DNA of 64,000 nt from an uncultured Planctomycetales bacterium (GTDB taxonomy: Bacteria > Planctomycetota > Planctomycetia > Isosphaerales > Isosphaeraceae), in assembly GCA_903926465.1 (NCBI GenBank), contig CAIYJE010000055.1, positions 1 to 64,000 on the forward strand. The letters run 5' to 3'. The position numbers and the translations under genes were made by a program. Of the stretch, positions 14,996 through 23,929 are shown one piece after another. Each line of letters opens with the position of its first letter. The first letter of the stretch is position 1. Under the pieces are notes generated by a model, which saw only the letters and a program-made list of their open reading frames with translations, was not told the origin of the DNA and made no database searches.

Positions 14996-17900
14996 ATGCC
15001 CGAAGGAATCGAGCGCCACGGATACACGTGGACGTGTGGGAGGAGTCGCGGCTCTTCCACGATATACGTGGTACTGGCACTCAGCGGGCTCGTCTCTCAG
15101 GCGTTGGGTCAGGTGGCGGGCGGTCTTGGGGTCGAGCCCCCCGCAGCCGGAGCGTTGGCTCAGCGCCGGCAGGTGCCCCAGGGTCTGAACTTTGCCAACG
15201 CCCTTCTGAATGAAAGGCGTTATGAACTTGCGGTCGAGGAATTCGAGAAATTCCTACGTACCCGCCCGGTCCAGGCTGATGAGGCAGAGGCCCAGTATGG
15301 GTTGGCTCGCGCTTTGCTTTCACTGAAGAAGTATGGAGAGGCGCGAACCCATTTTGAAACCTTCCTGACACTTGCTCCCGACAGTCCACAGGCCGCCACG
15401 GCGCGGTTCAGGCTGGCAGAATCCGCCTATCTGGGACGCGATTTGCCAGAAGCCAAACGCCTGTTCGAAGATTATCTGGCCCGCCATCCGGGGCACGTTC
15501 ATCGAGACGCCGCCTGGCCCTACCTGGGGGATGTTCGGTTTGGCCTGAATGACATGGCGGGTGCCCGGGCTGCCTATGAGACCACCATTTCTGAATTTCC
15601 GAATGGTCCGCTCACGGATCGGGCCCGGTTTTTTCTGGCCAGGGTGCTGGCCGCCCAGAAAGATACCGATGCTGCGCTCGGGCAGCTTCGGGGGTTGGCC
15701 GCTCGCACCGGTTCAGAATGGGCCGACCGGGCCAAGCTTCAAATTCCGCAGGTCTTGATCGGGGCCGGCCGGTTTGAGGATGCACTCGCAGAGCTTGAGG
15801 CCCTGGAAAAATCTCAGCCGGCGTTGGCGGCCTCTGGCGAACTGATGCTCAAACGGGCGGATGCCCTGGTGGGACTGAAGCGCAGTGATGAGGCAGAGGC
15901 GGTGCTCAGAGATCTGATTGCAAAGTCTGGCGTTTCCGGGCCAGTGGCAGCGCAGGCCGGTTATACGCTCGGACAAATTGCCTGGGATAAGGACCGGTAT
16001 CCGGCCGCGCTGGCGGCCTGGGAAGCCGCCCAGGTGCGGGGTCCAAGTCCTGCGCTGGCCCCCATGCTGTTATTCCGCACCGGCGAGGCACTTTCCCGAA
16101 CTGGGCAACCGGATGCGGCCCGAGCCCGGTTTCTTCGGCTGGCCGATCAGTACGCAGGTGACGTGTGGGCCGACCAGGCCCTGGCGCAGGCCGCTCGGTT
16201 GGCGCTGGAAGCGGGAGATTCTGTGGCCGCCGGATCGGCCGCCGATCGGTTGCTGAAAGAGTATCCGCGTTCGCCACTGCGGGCCAACGCCCGCTTGATC
16301 TCCGCGCGGTCCGCTCAGCTCACTGGCAAGTCGAGCGATGCAATTACCGGCTTCCGCCAGTTACTGGCGGAAGACAAACCGAGTCCGGAAACCGCCCAGG
16401 CCGCGCTCTTCTACCTCAGCCAGGCGTACAAGGCCGCCGGTCAGTCTGACAAGGCGGCCGAGGTGCTCGCGGAAATTGCCAAGGATCCGGGGATGACCCT
16501 GGGCGGCAACGCCCGCTACGCACTTGGCCAGGGGCACTTTGAGGCAGAACGCTATGCAGAGGCCGTGGCTGCACTTGATCCGTTCGTTCAAGAGAACCCC
16601 CAAAGTTCGCTCACGCCCCATGCGCTGGCCTACCTGGTGTTGGCCCATGAGGCCCTGAAGCAACCGGCCCAGGCCCAAGCCCGGCTCGACGAACTGCAGA
16701 AAGACTGGCCTGCAAGCGAAGATTTACTCCGCGTGCGGCTTCGCCTGGGTGAAGCCGCGCTCGATTCCAAAGAGTACGACCGTGCGGTGGAATTTCTGAG
16801 CCCTGCCGCCGTCGATCGGCCTGCTCCTGAGCTAGCGTCGGCCACCGATGGCGAGCCGTGGACGGCACGCGCCCGGATTGGCCTGGGTTGGGCATTGCTC
16901 GGCCAGGAAAAGCCGGACAAGGCGGCCGAGGCGTTTGGGCGAGCGCTTGAGGCCCGGCCGGCGGCGTCGGCCGAGCTTTCCGCCGAGGCGGCGTACATGC
17001 AGGGCTTTGCGTTTGAAAAGGCGGGACAGTCCGACCGCGCCCTTGAAGCGTTTGCCAGGGCGGCGGAAACGTATCGAGAGTCGCCCCAGGGGCTCAATTC
17101 CAACCTGGCCCGGGCGCGGCTACTGGCCAAGACGGGGCGTGCCACCGAGGCGGCCGAGGCGCTGGCCTTGCTGCTCCAATCTCGGCCCGCGGGCCTGGAA
17201 GAGAAAGCGGGCGCGGCTGCACTGCTGGCCGAGCTGGCGCGGGTACAAGACGATGCCGGCCAAGCGGCCGCCGCTGAAGCCACGTACCAGAAACTTTTGA
17301 GGGAACAGCCGAACAGCCCAGAGGCGGCCGAGGCGCGAATTGCGCTGGCGGAGCAGGCGGCCAAGCAGAAGCGGTTTGCAGACGCGCGGGTGTTGCTAGA
17401 GCCAATGGTCAATCCGGGCGACCAGGTTAAAGTGGATGCCACGCTGCGAGATCGGGCCCTGTTCCGGCTGGGCCGCATGGCCCTTGAGGAAGGGAAGACC
17501 GACGAGGCCGCGTTGCAGTTCCGCCGGGTGATCGAAGCCAGCGGGCAGGGGAATTCCCGCGACCTGGCCCGGTTCTGGCACGCGGAATCCCTCTATCGAG
17601 GCGACCATCCGAGCGAAGCCGAGCCCGAGTTTGCCGAACTGGTTCGAGAACGATCCGCAGATTCCAAGGCCGAATCTTGGCGAGATACCGCGCGGCTGCG
17701 ACGGGTTCAATGCCTGGTCAGCCTGAGACGCTGGTCCGATTCGCTCAGTGAAGCCGATGCGTTCCTGGCCGACCGGCCCGATTTTCCCCAGCGTGCCGAA
17801 CTTCATATCGCACGCGGGCGAGCGCTTCAGTCTCAGGCCTTGCCGCGGTTCGAAGACGCCAGAGCCGCCTTTGCCAAAGCCATTGAACTGGCGCCTGGAA

Positions 17901-18196
17901 CCGAATCGGCCGCACGGGCACAATTCTTCACGGGGGAAGCGTTCCTCCATGAGAAGAATTACCGAGAGGCGGTGCGTGAGTTCCACCAGGTCGAGTTGCT
18001 TTACAAGTTGCCCAGGCTTCAAGCCGACGCCCTGCTAGAGGCAGGAGCCTGCTACGTGGAGCTGGGTCAAAGGGACCAGGCTGCAGAGGTCTACCGCAAA
18101 CTGGTGAACAACTTTGCAGAGCAGCCGGCAGCCATTGAGGCCCGTAAACGCCTGGATGCCATTTCTCTGGCACCCGGTTCGGCCTCACCTCGGTAA
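14996..18196 (+). CDS. large secreted TPR-repeat protein
   Basis: A protein of about 1066 residues with an N-terminal signal or anchor (TIYVVLALSGLVSQALGQVAGG). The rest is almost wholly tetratricopeptide repeats: pairs of helices with the W/L-G-Y-A-F-A-P spacing, such as 'YELAVEEFEKFLRTRP', 'YGEARTHFETFLTLAP', 'LPEAKRLFEDYLARHP' and 'DQAAEVYRKLVNNFAEQP'. The 34-residue periodicity, with TolA/YbgF/BamD-like spacing, suggests a periplasmic scaffold. The ATG at 14996 is chosen over a TTG at 14975 because GGGAG lies about 7 bp before it. It precedes the ExbB-like, TonB-like and polytopic genes on the same strand, although a repeat element lies in the 839-bp gap. TPR proteins of the CpoB/YbgF type commonly accompany Tol/Exb systems, so a shared role is inferred. 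Confidence 0.88.
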   Translation: MPEGIERHGYTWTCGRSRGSSTIYVVLALSGLVSQALGQVAGGLGVEPPAAGALAQRRQVPQGLNFANALLNERRYELAVEEFEKFLRTRPVQADEAEAQYGLARALLSLKKYGEARTHFETFLTLAPDSPQAATARFRLAESAYLGRDLPEAKRLFEDYLARHPGHVHRDAAWPYLGDVRFGLNDMAGARAAYETTISEFPNGPLTDRARFFLARVLAAQKDTDAALGQLRGLAARTGSEWADRAKLQIPQVLIGAGRFEDALAELEALEKSQPALAASGELMLKRADALVGLKRSDEAEAVLRDLIAKSGVSGPVAAQAGYTLGQIAWDKDRYPAALAAWEAAQVRGPSPALAPMLLFRTGEALSRTGQPDAARARFLRLADQYAGDVWADQALAQAARLALEAGDSVAAGSAADRLLKEYPRSPLRANARLISARSAQLTGKSSDAITGFRQLLAEDKPSPETAQAALFYLSQAYKAAGQSDKAAEVLAEIAKDPGMTLGGNARYALGQGHFEAERYAEAVAALDPFVQENPQSSLTPHALAYLVLAHEALKQPAQAQARLDELQKDWPASEDLLRVRLRLGEAALDSKEYDRAVEFLSPAAVDRPAPELASATDGEPWTARARIGLGWALLGQEKPDKAAEAFGRALEARPAASAELSAEAAYMQGFAFEKAGQSDRALEAFARAAETYRESPQGLNSNLARARLLAKTGRATEAAEALALLLQSRPAGLEEKAGAAALLAELARVQDDAGQAAAAEATYQKLLREQPNSPEAAEARIALAEQAAKQKRFADARVLLEPMVNPGDQVKVDATLRDRALFRLGRMALEEGKTDEAALQFRRVIEASGQGNSRDLARFWHAESLYRGDHPSEAEPEFAELVRERSADSKAESWRDTARLRRVQCLVSLRRWSDSLSEADAFLADRPDFPQRAELHIARGRALQSQALPRFEDARAAFAKAIELAPGTESAARAQFFTGEAFLHEKNYREAVREFHQVELLYKLPRLQADALLEAGACYVELGQRDQAAEVYRKLVNNFAEQPAAIEARKRLDAISLAPGSASPR

Positions 18197-18425
18197 GAAG
18201 CCGTTGCAAAACCGGGACTGGCTCCGACGGCTTCATGGTGCCTGTCCCGGTTTGACGAATAGATCGAGACTCTGGCCAGAATGCTGGAATTTTCTGGCGG
18301 TTCCCGGTGGTGTTCGACAGGCAGAATTGAGAAGCCTTCGCTTCAGGGTCTTGAGCTCTGAAGGCCCGATTCATGACAGCCCAGCCCAACGGGCTGGGGC
18401 ATGGGACATTCGTCCGAGTCTTCTT
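18197..18425. other. spacer after the TPR gene
   Basis: This contains a short palindrome, CAGCCC-AAC-GGGCTG (18382-18396). Its 'CAGCCCAACGG' core recurs in inverted form at about 18665-18676, flanking the MITE-like element. I see no gene or strong terminator. Confidence 0.4.
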
Positions 18426-18640
18426 TAGCGGCTCACGATGGGCTTGCACACGAAAAGATTTGCTGAGTGTCACGCCTCAGTGTCTTGATCTTCGTTCGAT
18501 GTAGGACAGCCGCCCTCGGCTGTCATCTTCGTAACGGCCCAGGAATTCAGAGACAGCCGAGGGCGGCTGTCCTACATTCGGAAAAGGAATACCAGGAAAA
18601 ACGCTCACTTAAGTGTGCAACGCAAATGTTAACCGCTATA
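18426..18640. repeat. MITE-like element, copy a, with long internal inverted repeat
   Basis: The terminal inverted repeats are related: TAGCGGCTCACGATGGGCTT (continuing GCACAC) at 18426-18451, and a right end at 18613-18640 that reads GTGTGCAA...ACCGCTATA. Inside, a perfect 24-bp inverted repeat (18501-18524 and 18552-18575) has arms that are themselves hairpins, GACAGCCG-CCCT-CGGCTGTC. The same ends and hairpin core recur at 49669-49759 and 58742-58834, and one end recurs at 42078. No transposase frame is inside. The element separates the TPR gene from the ExbB-like gene. Confidence 0.75.
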
Positions 18641-19035
18641 GCGCTGATCGAGCCTGCGACCCACCCCGTTGGGCTGGTCTATCTTGAAACGTGCTTTCAG
18701 CCCTCAAAACCAGACCGTTTCCTTGATTCGCGGAATTTGGCGGAATGTTGGCGATTCTGATCGTCTGCAAACGGCTGATTGCTGGCGGCTTGGTTGGATA
18801 TTTTGGATCTTGCGGGCTTTGTGTCCTGTGGCGGCAAGGCGGTACAGGTTCCCTGTCTTGACCGACCGGCTTGACTGTTCGGGTGCTTGAAAATGGTGGC
18901 GAGTTCCAGGCGAACCGTGGGCTTGCTAGAGCCGATTGCAAGGAAAGGACGCGGACGTCCAGAGCGAGTTTGAGCGTTAAGGGGCAAACCGAACAGGCGG
19001 TGTGGCCCCAAGATCGTCCGCGGGGAGCAGAGTTC
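18641..19035. other. gap between repeat element and ExbB-like gene
   Basis: This holds the inverted 'CCGTTGGGCTGG' echo of 18382 at about 18666-18677 and the untranslated leader of the ExbB-like gene. The plus frame is open from 18871, but that extension has no recognisable sequence and is left as non-coding. There is no other gene. Confidence 0.4.
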
Positions 19036-20037
19036 ATGGCTGGCAGTGCAACTCCGCAAAATCCACTTGCATCGGGGAAGGCTTTGGATCGGCGCATGCG
19101 GCCGACCGCCTTGCCACGGGTGAGTGCTCTGGTTGAGGCGGCCTCCTGGGCCGGCCTGATTGGGCTGGCAATTCTGGCGCGGGGAGCCGCCGGTGGAGCG
19201 GAAGTGCGTACGGTCAGGGCCGGCGCCGGTGTTGAGGCCAACCTGCTGGAATCCCTTTCGCCCCGGGTCGAGCGGCTGGGCCGGACCGTTCGCGGCTGGT
19301 ATGAGCGAACACCTCCGCTTGAACGCGTGAGCTGGGGTGGGCTGGTGGCCTGCGGAACGCTGGGGTGCCTGACACTGGCCAGCCGGCTGTGGTCGGTGCG
19401 TCGTTCCCGGGTCCTTCCCACGAGTTTTGAGACGAGGTTCCGTGCCCGGCTGGCCGATGGGACCGTGGACTGGATGCAGGCGCTGGATTATTGCGAGCTG
19501 AACCCCAGCCCTGGGGCTCGGGTGGTGCTTTCCGCCATTCGCCGGTGGGGTCGTCCCACCACTGAACTCGAACGGGCCGTGACTCTGGCCGCCCAGAACG
19601 AGGTGGCCGCCCTGCGCCGGCATACGGGTACGCTGCGACGGGTGGCGGCCCTGGCCCCGCTAATTGGGTTACTGGGCAGCCTGGCAGAGGCCAGCCGTAC
19701 ACTGGGTGGCTTGGAGCCGGGGTTGCCGCTAGGCCCGGCCATTGCAGCCGCGCTTACTCCTTTGATCTGTGCGGTTGGACTGGCGATCCTGGCCTTGCTC
19801 GCCTACGATGGCATTGCGGGACGAATCGATTCGCTGGCCATGGAACTCGATCGGATTGGGCTTGATACGGTGGAAGCGCTCGGCCTGCTGCCGGCCGCAT
19901 CCAGCAACCGAACTTCCAGCACCACTCACCGTGCGGAATCGGCATCCTCTTCCTACTCGGCCCCACTGGGGGTTCGGCCGGGGATGGCCTCGCCTGATTT
20001 CCGATTGACCCCATCAGCAAATCGGCCCCAGTCCTGA
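19036..20037 (+). CDS. ExbB/TolQ/MotA-family proton channel protein
   Basis: A 333-residue protein. After an N-terminal hydrophobic segment (about 36-55) there is a transmembrane helix near 98-116 (WGGLVACGTLGCLTLASRLW). The ExbB core follows: a cytoplasmic helical loop with RRHTGTLRRVAALAPLIGLLGSL, then PAIAAALTPLICAVGLAILAL, and a basic/acidic cytoplasmic tail. The 'APLIGLLGSLAEASRTL' block corresponds to the 'APLLGLLGTVxGMIxAF' signature of MotA_ExbB. ExbB forms a pentamer around ExbD and uses proton flow to drive TonB or Tol proteins. No ExbD is found in the window. The ATG at 19036 follows GGGGAG at about 10 bp; a longer frame from 18871 adds poor sequence. It is 68 bp upstream of the TonB-like toroid gene, most likely in one operon. 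Confidence 0.85.
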   Translation: MAGSATPQNPLASGKALDRRMRPTALPRVSALVEAASWAGLIGLAILARGAAGGAEVRTVRAGAGVEANLLESLSPRVERLGRTVRGWYERTPPLERVSWGGLVACGTLGCLTLASRLWSVRRSRVLPTSFETRFRARLADGTVDWMQALDYCELNPSPGARVVLSAIRRWGRPTTELERAVTLAAQNEVAALRRHTGTLRRVAALAPLIGLLGSLAEASRTLGGLEPGLPLGPAIAAALTPLICAVGLAILALLAYDGIAGRIDSLAMELDRIGLDTVEALGLLPAASSNRTSSTTHRAESASSSYSAPLGVRPGMASPDFRLTPSANRPQS

Positions 20038-20105
20038 GCCCAGGCGATCTCGCCGGCCCTCAGCGACTTTGCGGGATCGTTCCTGAAAGGAGTCTCAGGA
20101 ACGCC

Positions 20106-22385
20106 ATGAACGGGCTGAATCTTGAAGCATTCTTGAAGCTGCTGGGAGCCGACTCCACCTTTTGGGTGAGTGCCGGTACCATCGCCACGTTGCTGGGCTT
20201 GGGGGCGTGGGCCGTCCGTGGCCGAACCCCGATGATCAGCCGTTGCCTGGCGCTTTCGCTAGCCTCGCACGTGGGGCTGATGGTTTACGGTGGCCCTCAG
20301 GCGGCCCGCTGGCTGGTTGCAGACTCTCGATCCACTGCGCCCCTCCGGGAAGGCCCGCCCCCAGCGGTGGCCTTGTTTCAAGAGCATCAAGATTTACCAG
20401 AGCGTCGCGCCAGCGCGAGCCTGCAAGAAGCGGCCGCGCTTGATCGACCGGAATCTTCTCCAGCCGTGGATCTGGTGCCCATTCCAGAGATCGCACGTCC
20501 AGAGCCGGTGGCCGCCGAGCCGATCGACCAAGCCCCGCGCTTGCTGGCGATGCCGCTGGCCGTGGAAGCTCCAGAGCCAGTGGCCCCTGCGCCTGAAATT
20601 AGCACCGCCGACCGTGAAATTGCGACCGAGAGCACAGAAGCCCTGAGCCGCCCGCTTGAGCATGTGGATGCCATGCCCGTGGAACTGGCCGAGGCCAAAG
20701 CCGCGACCCTGGATTCGGCCCTGCCAGAGATTCAGCCGGTTGCAGGCCCCGCGCGGAGCGAAGCTGGCCCAAGCCGGACCCGCCGCACACTTGAGCCGAT
20801 GGCCGGCCCGCAAGCGGTTGTGGCCATTCCCGCCTCGGTGCCGGTGGCCCCGGTTGCTTCCCAGGAGGAGCATCCCTTGCTGGCCGAGGAACTTGCCGAT
20901 GCTTCGGACCGGCCCAAAATTGCCATGCTCGAAGTTAGCCCAGAGCCAGCCTTGCCAGAGCCAGATCTAGCCCCGCTTACCCGTGAGGCACGCGCAACCA
21001 GTGGCACGGCTGTGGCGGCCATGCTCCCCAAGCGACCGACCCTTCCTGACCGTGTCCCGCTGATGCGAGAGAACGGCCTGACGGCCGGTCCGCCTCCCTC
21101 GATCACCGGCCTGGAGTCCAGGGTTGGTGCTCGGGAGTTGCCAGACATTCCGGAAGTGTATCGATCGCGGATGGCCCCCAACCGGTCGGCCATTGCGCTG
21201 GCGGGTGGTGCCTCGGATGCCAGTGAAGAAGCCGTGGAACACGCGCTCAAGTGGCTGGCCGTGCATCAAGACCTGGATGGCCGCTGGAATGCCGGTAGCC
21301 GTCGCGATTCGGCCGCCAAGCCGATGCGGGGCGAGACCAGCTTCACGGCCCAGTGTCCACCGGGTGAGGTCTGTGAAGGGGAGTCGTATTACTACGAGGC
21401 CGATACGGCGATGACCGGCCTGGCTTTGCTGGCATTTCTGGGGGCCGGGCAAACTCATGAGACTGGCCTGCATGCGGATACGGTGGCCAAGGGGCTGAAC
21501 TTCCTGATTCGTGCCCAAAAACCGGATGGCGACCTGCGCGGCTCTAGCGTAAACGTGGGCATGTACTGTCATGCCATTGCCAGCCTGGCCTTGTGTGAAG
21601 CGTATGCCCTGACCAGCGACCAGTCTCTGCGGAGCCCTGCGGATCGCGCCTTGAAGTTTCTTTTGAATTCCCGCACGGCCGACAAGGTTGCCTGGCGGTA
21701 CAAGCCTGGCGACAAGTTTGGCGGCGACACCAGCATTCTGGGCTGGGCGGTGATGGTGATGAAGACCGCCCGCGAGGTGGATTTGCCGGTTCCTGAAGAG
21801 GCTCGGCAAGGGGCTCTGCGCTGGTTGAAGGGGGTTTCTGAAGGCCCGTCCAAGGGGTTGGCCATTTACCGGCCCGGCGAGGGGTACCCGGTGACCCCGA
21901 CAATGACGGCCGAAGCCTGGGCGTGTCGTCAGTTCCTGGGCGTGGGCGGCCCAAGCGCGGCCAGTGACGAGGCAGCCACCTACCTGTTGCAGCATGGTCC
22001 CGATCGTGACCCGCTGAATTTGTACTACTGGTATTACGCCACGCTGTCTCTGTACCAGCATGGGGGAGATTCCTGGGTGCGCTGGAATAACCGGGTCAGA
22101 GATCAACTGGTCCGCCGGCAGACGCGGGGCGGCCATGCCGATGGGAGCTGGGATCCCTCGTTGTGCAAGGATAAGCACGATGTGCTGGGAGGCCGAATTT
22201 ACACCACGGCGCTGGCCACCCTGACCCTGGAAGTCTATTACCGCTACCTCCGACTGTACGACAGCCCGTCTCAGCCCATCCCGGGCAGTGTTCAGCGCGC
22301 CCCGGGGGCCGATGCCGCGTTGCGGAGAGCTGGCGTGAAGCCGGACGACCTGCCGGAACCGAGACCCGAGCGACTGGGACGCTGA
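20106..22385 (+). CDS. TonB-like anchored protein with terpene-cyclase-type alpha/alpha toroid
   Basis: A 759-residue protein. Two N-terminal hydrophobic helices (about 18-36 and 42-62) are followed by about 300 residues rich in Pro, Glu and Ala (for example PEPVAAEPIDQAP and EPVAPAPE), like the periplasm-spanning part of TonB. From about 375 to 735 there is an alpha/alpha toroid with prenyltransferase/squalene-oxidase-type repeats: HALKWLAVHQDLDGRWN, GLNFLIRAQKPDGDL, MTAEAWACRQFLGVGG and QTRGGHADGSWD. No DxDD cyclase motif is visible, so catalysis is doubtful; complement/macroglobulin-like or binding toroids are alternatives. With an ExbB-like gene immediately upstream, I infer that it is the energised effector of that channel. 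The polytopic protein gene follows after about 160 bp. Confidence 0.85.
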   Translation: MNGLNLEAFLKLLGADSTFWVSAGTIATLLGLGAWAVRGRTPMISRCLALSLASHVGLMVYGGPQAARWLVADSRSTAPLREGPPPAVALFQEHQDLPERRASASLQEAAALDRPESSPAVDLVPIPEIARPEPVAAEPIDQAPRLLAMPLAVEAPEPVAPAPEISTADREIATESTEALSRPLEHVDAMPVELAEAKAATLDSALPEIQPVAGPARSEAGPSRTRRTLEPMAGPQAVVAIPASVPVAPVASQEEHPLLAEELADASDRPKIAMLEVSPEPALPEPDLAPLTREARATSGTAVAAMLPKRPTLPDRVPLMRENGLTAGPPPSITGLESRVGARELPDIPEVYRSRMAPNRSAIALAGGASDASEEAVEHALKWLAVHQDLDGRWNAGSRRDSAAKPMRGETSFTAQCPPGEVCEGESYYYEADTAMTGLALLAFLGAGQTHETGLHADTVAKGLNFLIRAQKPDGDLRGSSVNVGMYCHAIASLALCEAYALTSDQSLRSPADRALKFLLNSRTADKVAWRYKPGDKFGGDTSILGWAVMVMKTAREVDLPVPEEARQGALRWLKGVSEGPSKGLAIYRPGEGYPVTPTMTAEAWACRQFLGVGGPSAASDEAATYLLQHGPDRDPLNLYYWYYATLSLYQHGGDSWVRWNNRVRDQLVRRQTRGGHADGSWDPSLCKDKHDVLGGRIYTTALATLTLEVYYRYLRLYDSPSQPIPGSVQRAPGADAALRRAGVKPDDLPEPRPERLGR

Positions 22386-22546
22386 GTGGTGAGATTCTGC
22401 GGCCCGGTCTTTGATGTTCGCCGCATATGAGCGGATATCATTGGTCAGGATTCCCGGCTAGAATCAACCAATCTTATCGCCGCCCAGGTGCTGGGTCGGG
22501 ACGGACGGGGAGAAGAGCCGGCCTGTGGGTGCCGGGGAGGCAGGCC

Positions 22547-23929
22547 GTGCAGGGTGCAATGCTAGGGTTGTGGGCGCAGGCAACGACGGCTGCGCCGGGA
22601 ACCGATCCGCAGGCGATTGCCAGAATTGCCTTGCGCCGCTGGTTTTCGGGCCTGACGTTAAGCGGCCCCGAGGTGTTTACCGGCCAAATGCCCTGGTTTG
22701 CCCTGGCCGGCGGGCTGGCTGGCCTGTTGTTGCTGGCTCTGGTGATTCAGGGGCCAGGCCGTGCGCTGGCGCAGTTGTTTGACATTCCTGGCCATTTTCG
22801 GCTGATCTCGGCCGCGTTGGGTCGCTTTCGCGCCGCCAGCCGGCTGGTTGTGCTGCTGTTGCTGGTGGCCGTCACGTCTTGGACGGTGTGGGAATCTCGC
22901 CAATATTCCAATCCCCAGCGGCTGGAAGAGCTGGCCCTGTTGCTCAAGAACAAGGGGGTGTACCAGCTTGCAACCGAGCAAGGGTTGCTGGCCGCGCTCA
23001 CGCCGTTGCGCGATGTGGCCGGCCTGGGCGATACCCTGATCTTGATGATTGCGGTGTCTGTTCTGGTGTTTCGGGTCTCCGCGGAGCGCTGGGAAGAGGA
23101 CACGGTTGATGATGCGTCATGGGTGCCGGCGTGGACCACGCCGGCCTGGGTTGCCGCCTGGCTCTACGTACTTTACCGGGTCACAATTTTGATTGTGTCG
23201 CCCGATGGTTACCCGGCCTCGGCATCGACTTACCTGGAACCGGTGCTAATACCCACGTTGATGCTGATTTGTGATGGTCTGCTGCTTGCCTGGGTGCTTG
23301 GCGAACTGCGGCGATCGGAACTCGATGAACTGGCTGGTTCGCGGGTTGCCATGGCCGTTCGCTGGCTACCCGCGGCCGTGCTGGCCTGTCTGGTGGCTTT
23401 ACCTGCGCGGGTGGTGGCCGTGACGGCGTTTCTGATTCTGAATTATGCTTTGCGTTACGTTTCGGTTGGCGCTCCATCGGTTGTGCTTGGTGGGCTCATC
23501 TGGTTGTTGATGGGGTGGGGGCTTACCGTGTTTCAGGCCGGCTCGTTGATGGTTTTGCCACTGGTGGGGGCCGCCGCATATGGCCCGATCCGGGGCGGCA
23601 CCTGGTCGGTCTGGTGGCGGATGATGCGCCATGAGGGGGGGCGATTGGTGGCCATGGTGGCGTTTTGCGGGGTTGGTATCGGTATTGCGGTGGCTCTGGT
23701 TTATGCGTTGTTGTTTCAGTATCCGGTTCAGTCTTGGTTGCTGGCCGCCGCGGATAGTTACAGCCACTACGTCACGATACCGCTGGGGCTGATCTTGCTG
23801 GCCACGCTGGTCGAAATTGCGGACCGCGTGTCTCTGCCGGGCGGGGAGCTGGAAAGCCCCGTAGAGCAGGGCCCGCTGGCGGAAGTGACGCCGTTACACG
23901 CCGTGGACGCTACTGCCAACGGGGATTGA
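22547..23929 (+). CDS. polytopic membrane protein of unknown function
   Basis: A 460-residue protein with about eight hydrophobic helices (for example FALAGGLAGLLLLALVI, LVVLLLLVAVTSWTVW, AVLACLVALPARVVAVTAF and VAFCGVGIGIAVALVYALLF). A polar loop of about 60 residues follows helix 2 and the tail is acidic. I recognise no family. The start is a GTG at 22547, preceded by GGGGAGG at 6 bp; the frame extends to 22427 but without a ribosome site. It is the last gene of the TPR / ExbB-like / toroid run and may be the inner-membrane platform for them. Its last about 160 bp overlap the tail of a convergent minus-strand frame (23767-24504). Confidence 0.75.
   Translation: MQGAMLGLWAQATTAAPGTDPQAIARIALRRWFSGLTLSGPEVFTGQMPWFALAGGLAGLLLLALVIQGPGRALAQLFDIPGHFRLISAALGRFRAASRLVVLLLLVAVTSWTVWESRQYSNPQRLEELALLLKNKGVYQLATEQGLLAALTPLRDVAGLGDTLILMIAVSVLVFRVSAERWEEDTVDDASWVPAWTTPAWVAAWLYVLYRVTILIVSPDGYPASASTYLEPVLIPTLMLICDGLLLAWVLGELRRSELDELAGSRVAMAVRWLPAAVLACLVALPARVVAVTAFLILNYALRYVSVGAPSVVLGGLIWLLMGWGLTVFQAGSLMVLPLVGAAAYGPIRGGTWSVWWRMMRHEGGRLVAMVAFCGVGIGIAVALVYALLFQYPVQSWLLAAADSYSHYVTIPLGLILLATLVEIADRVSLPGGELESPVEQGPLAEVTPLHAVDATANGD

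Noticed and set aside
20967-22178. 403-codon minus-strand frame opposite the toroid gene
   Set aside because: It is a shadow of a strongly coding plus-strand gene with recognisable repeats; there is no domain on the minus strand.
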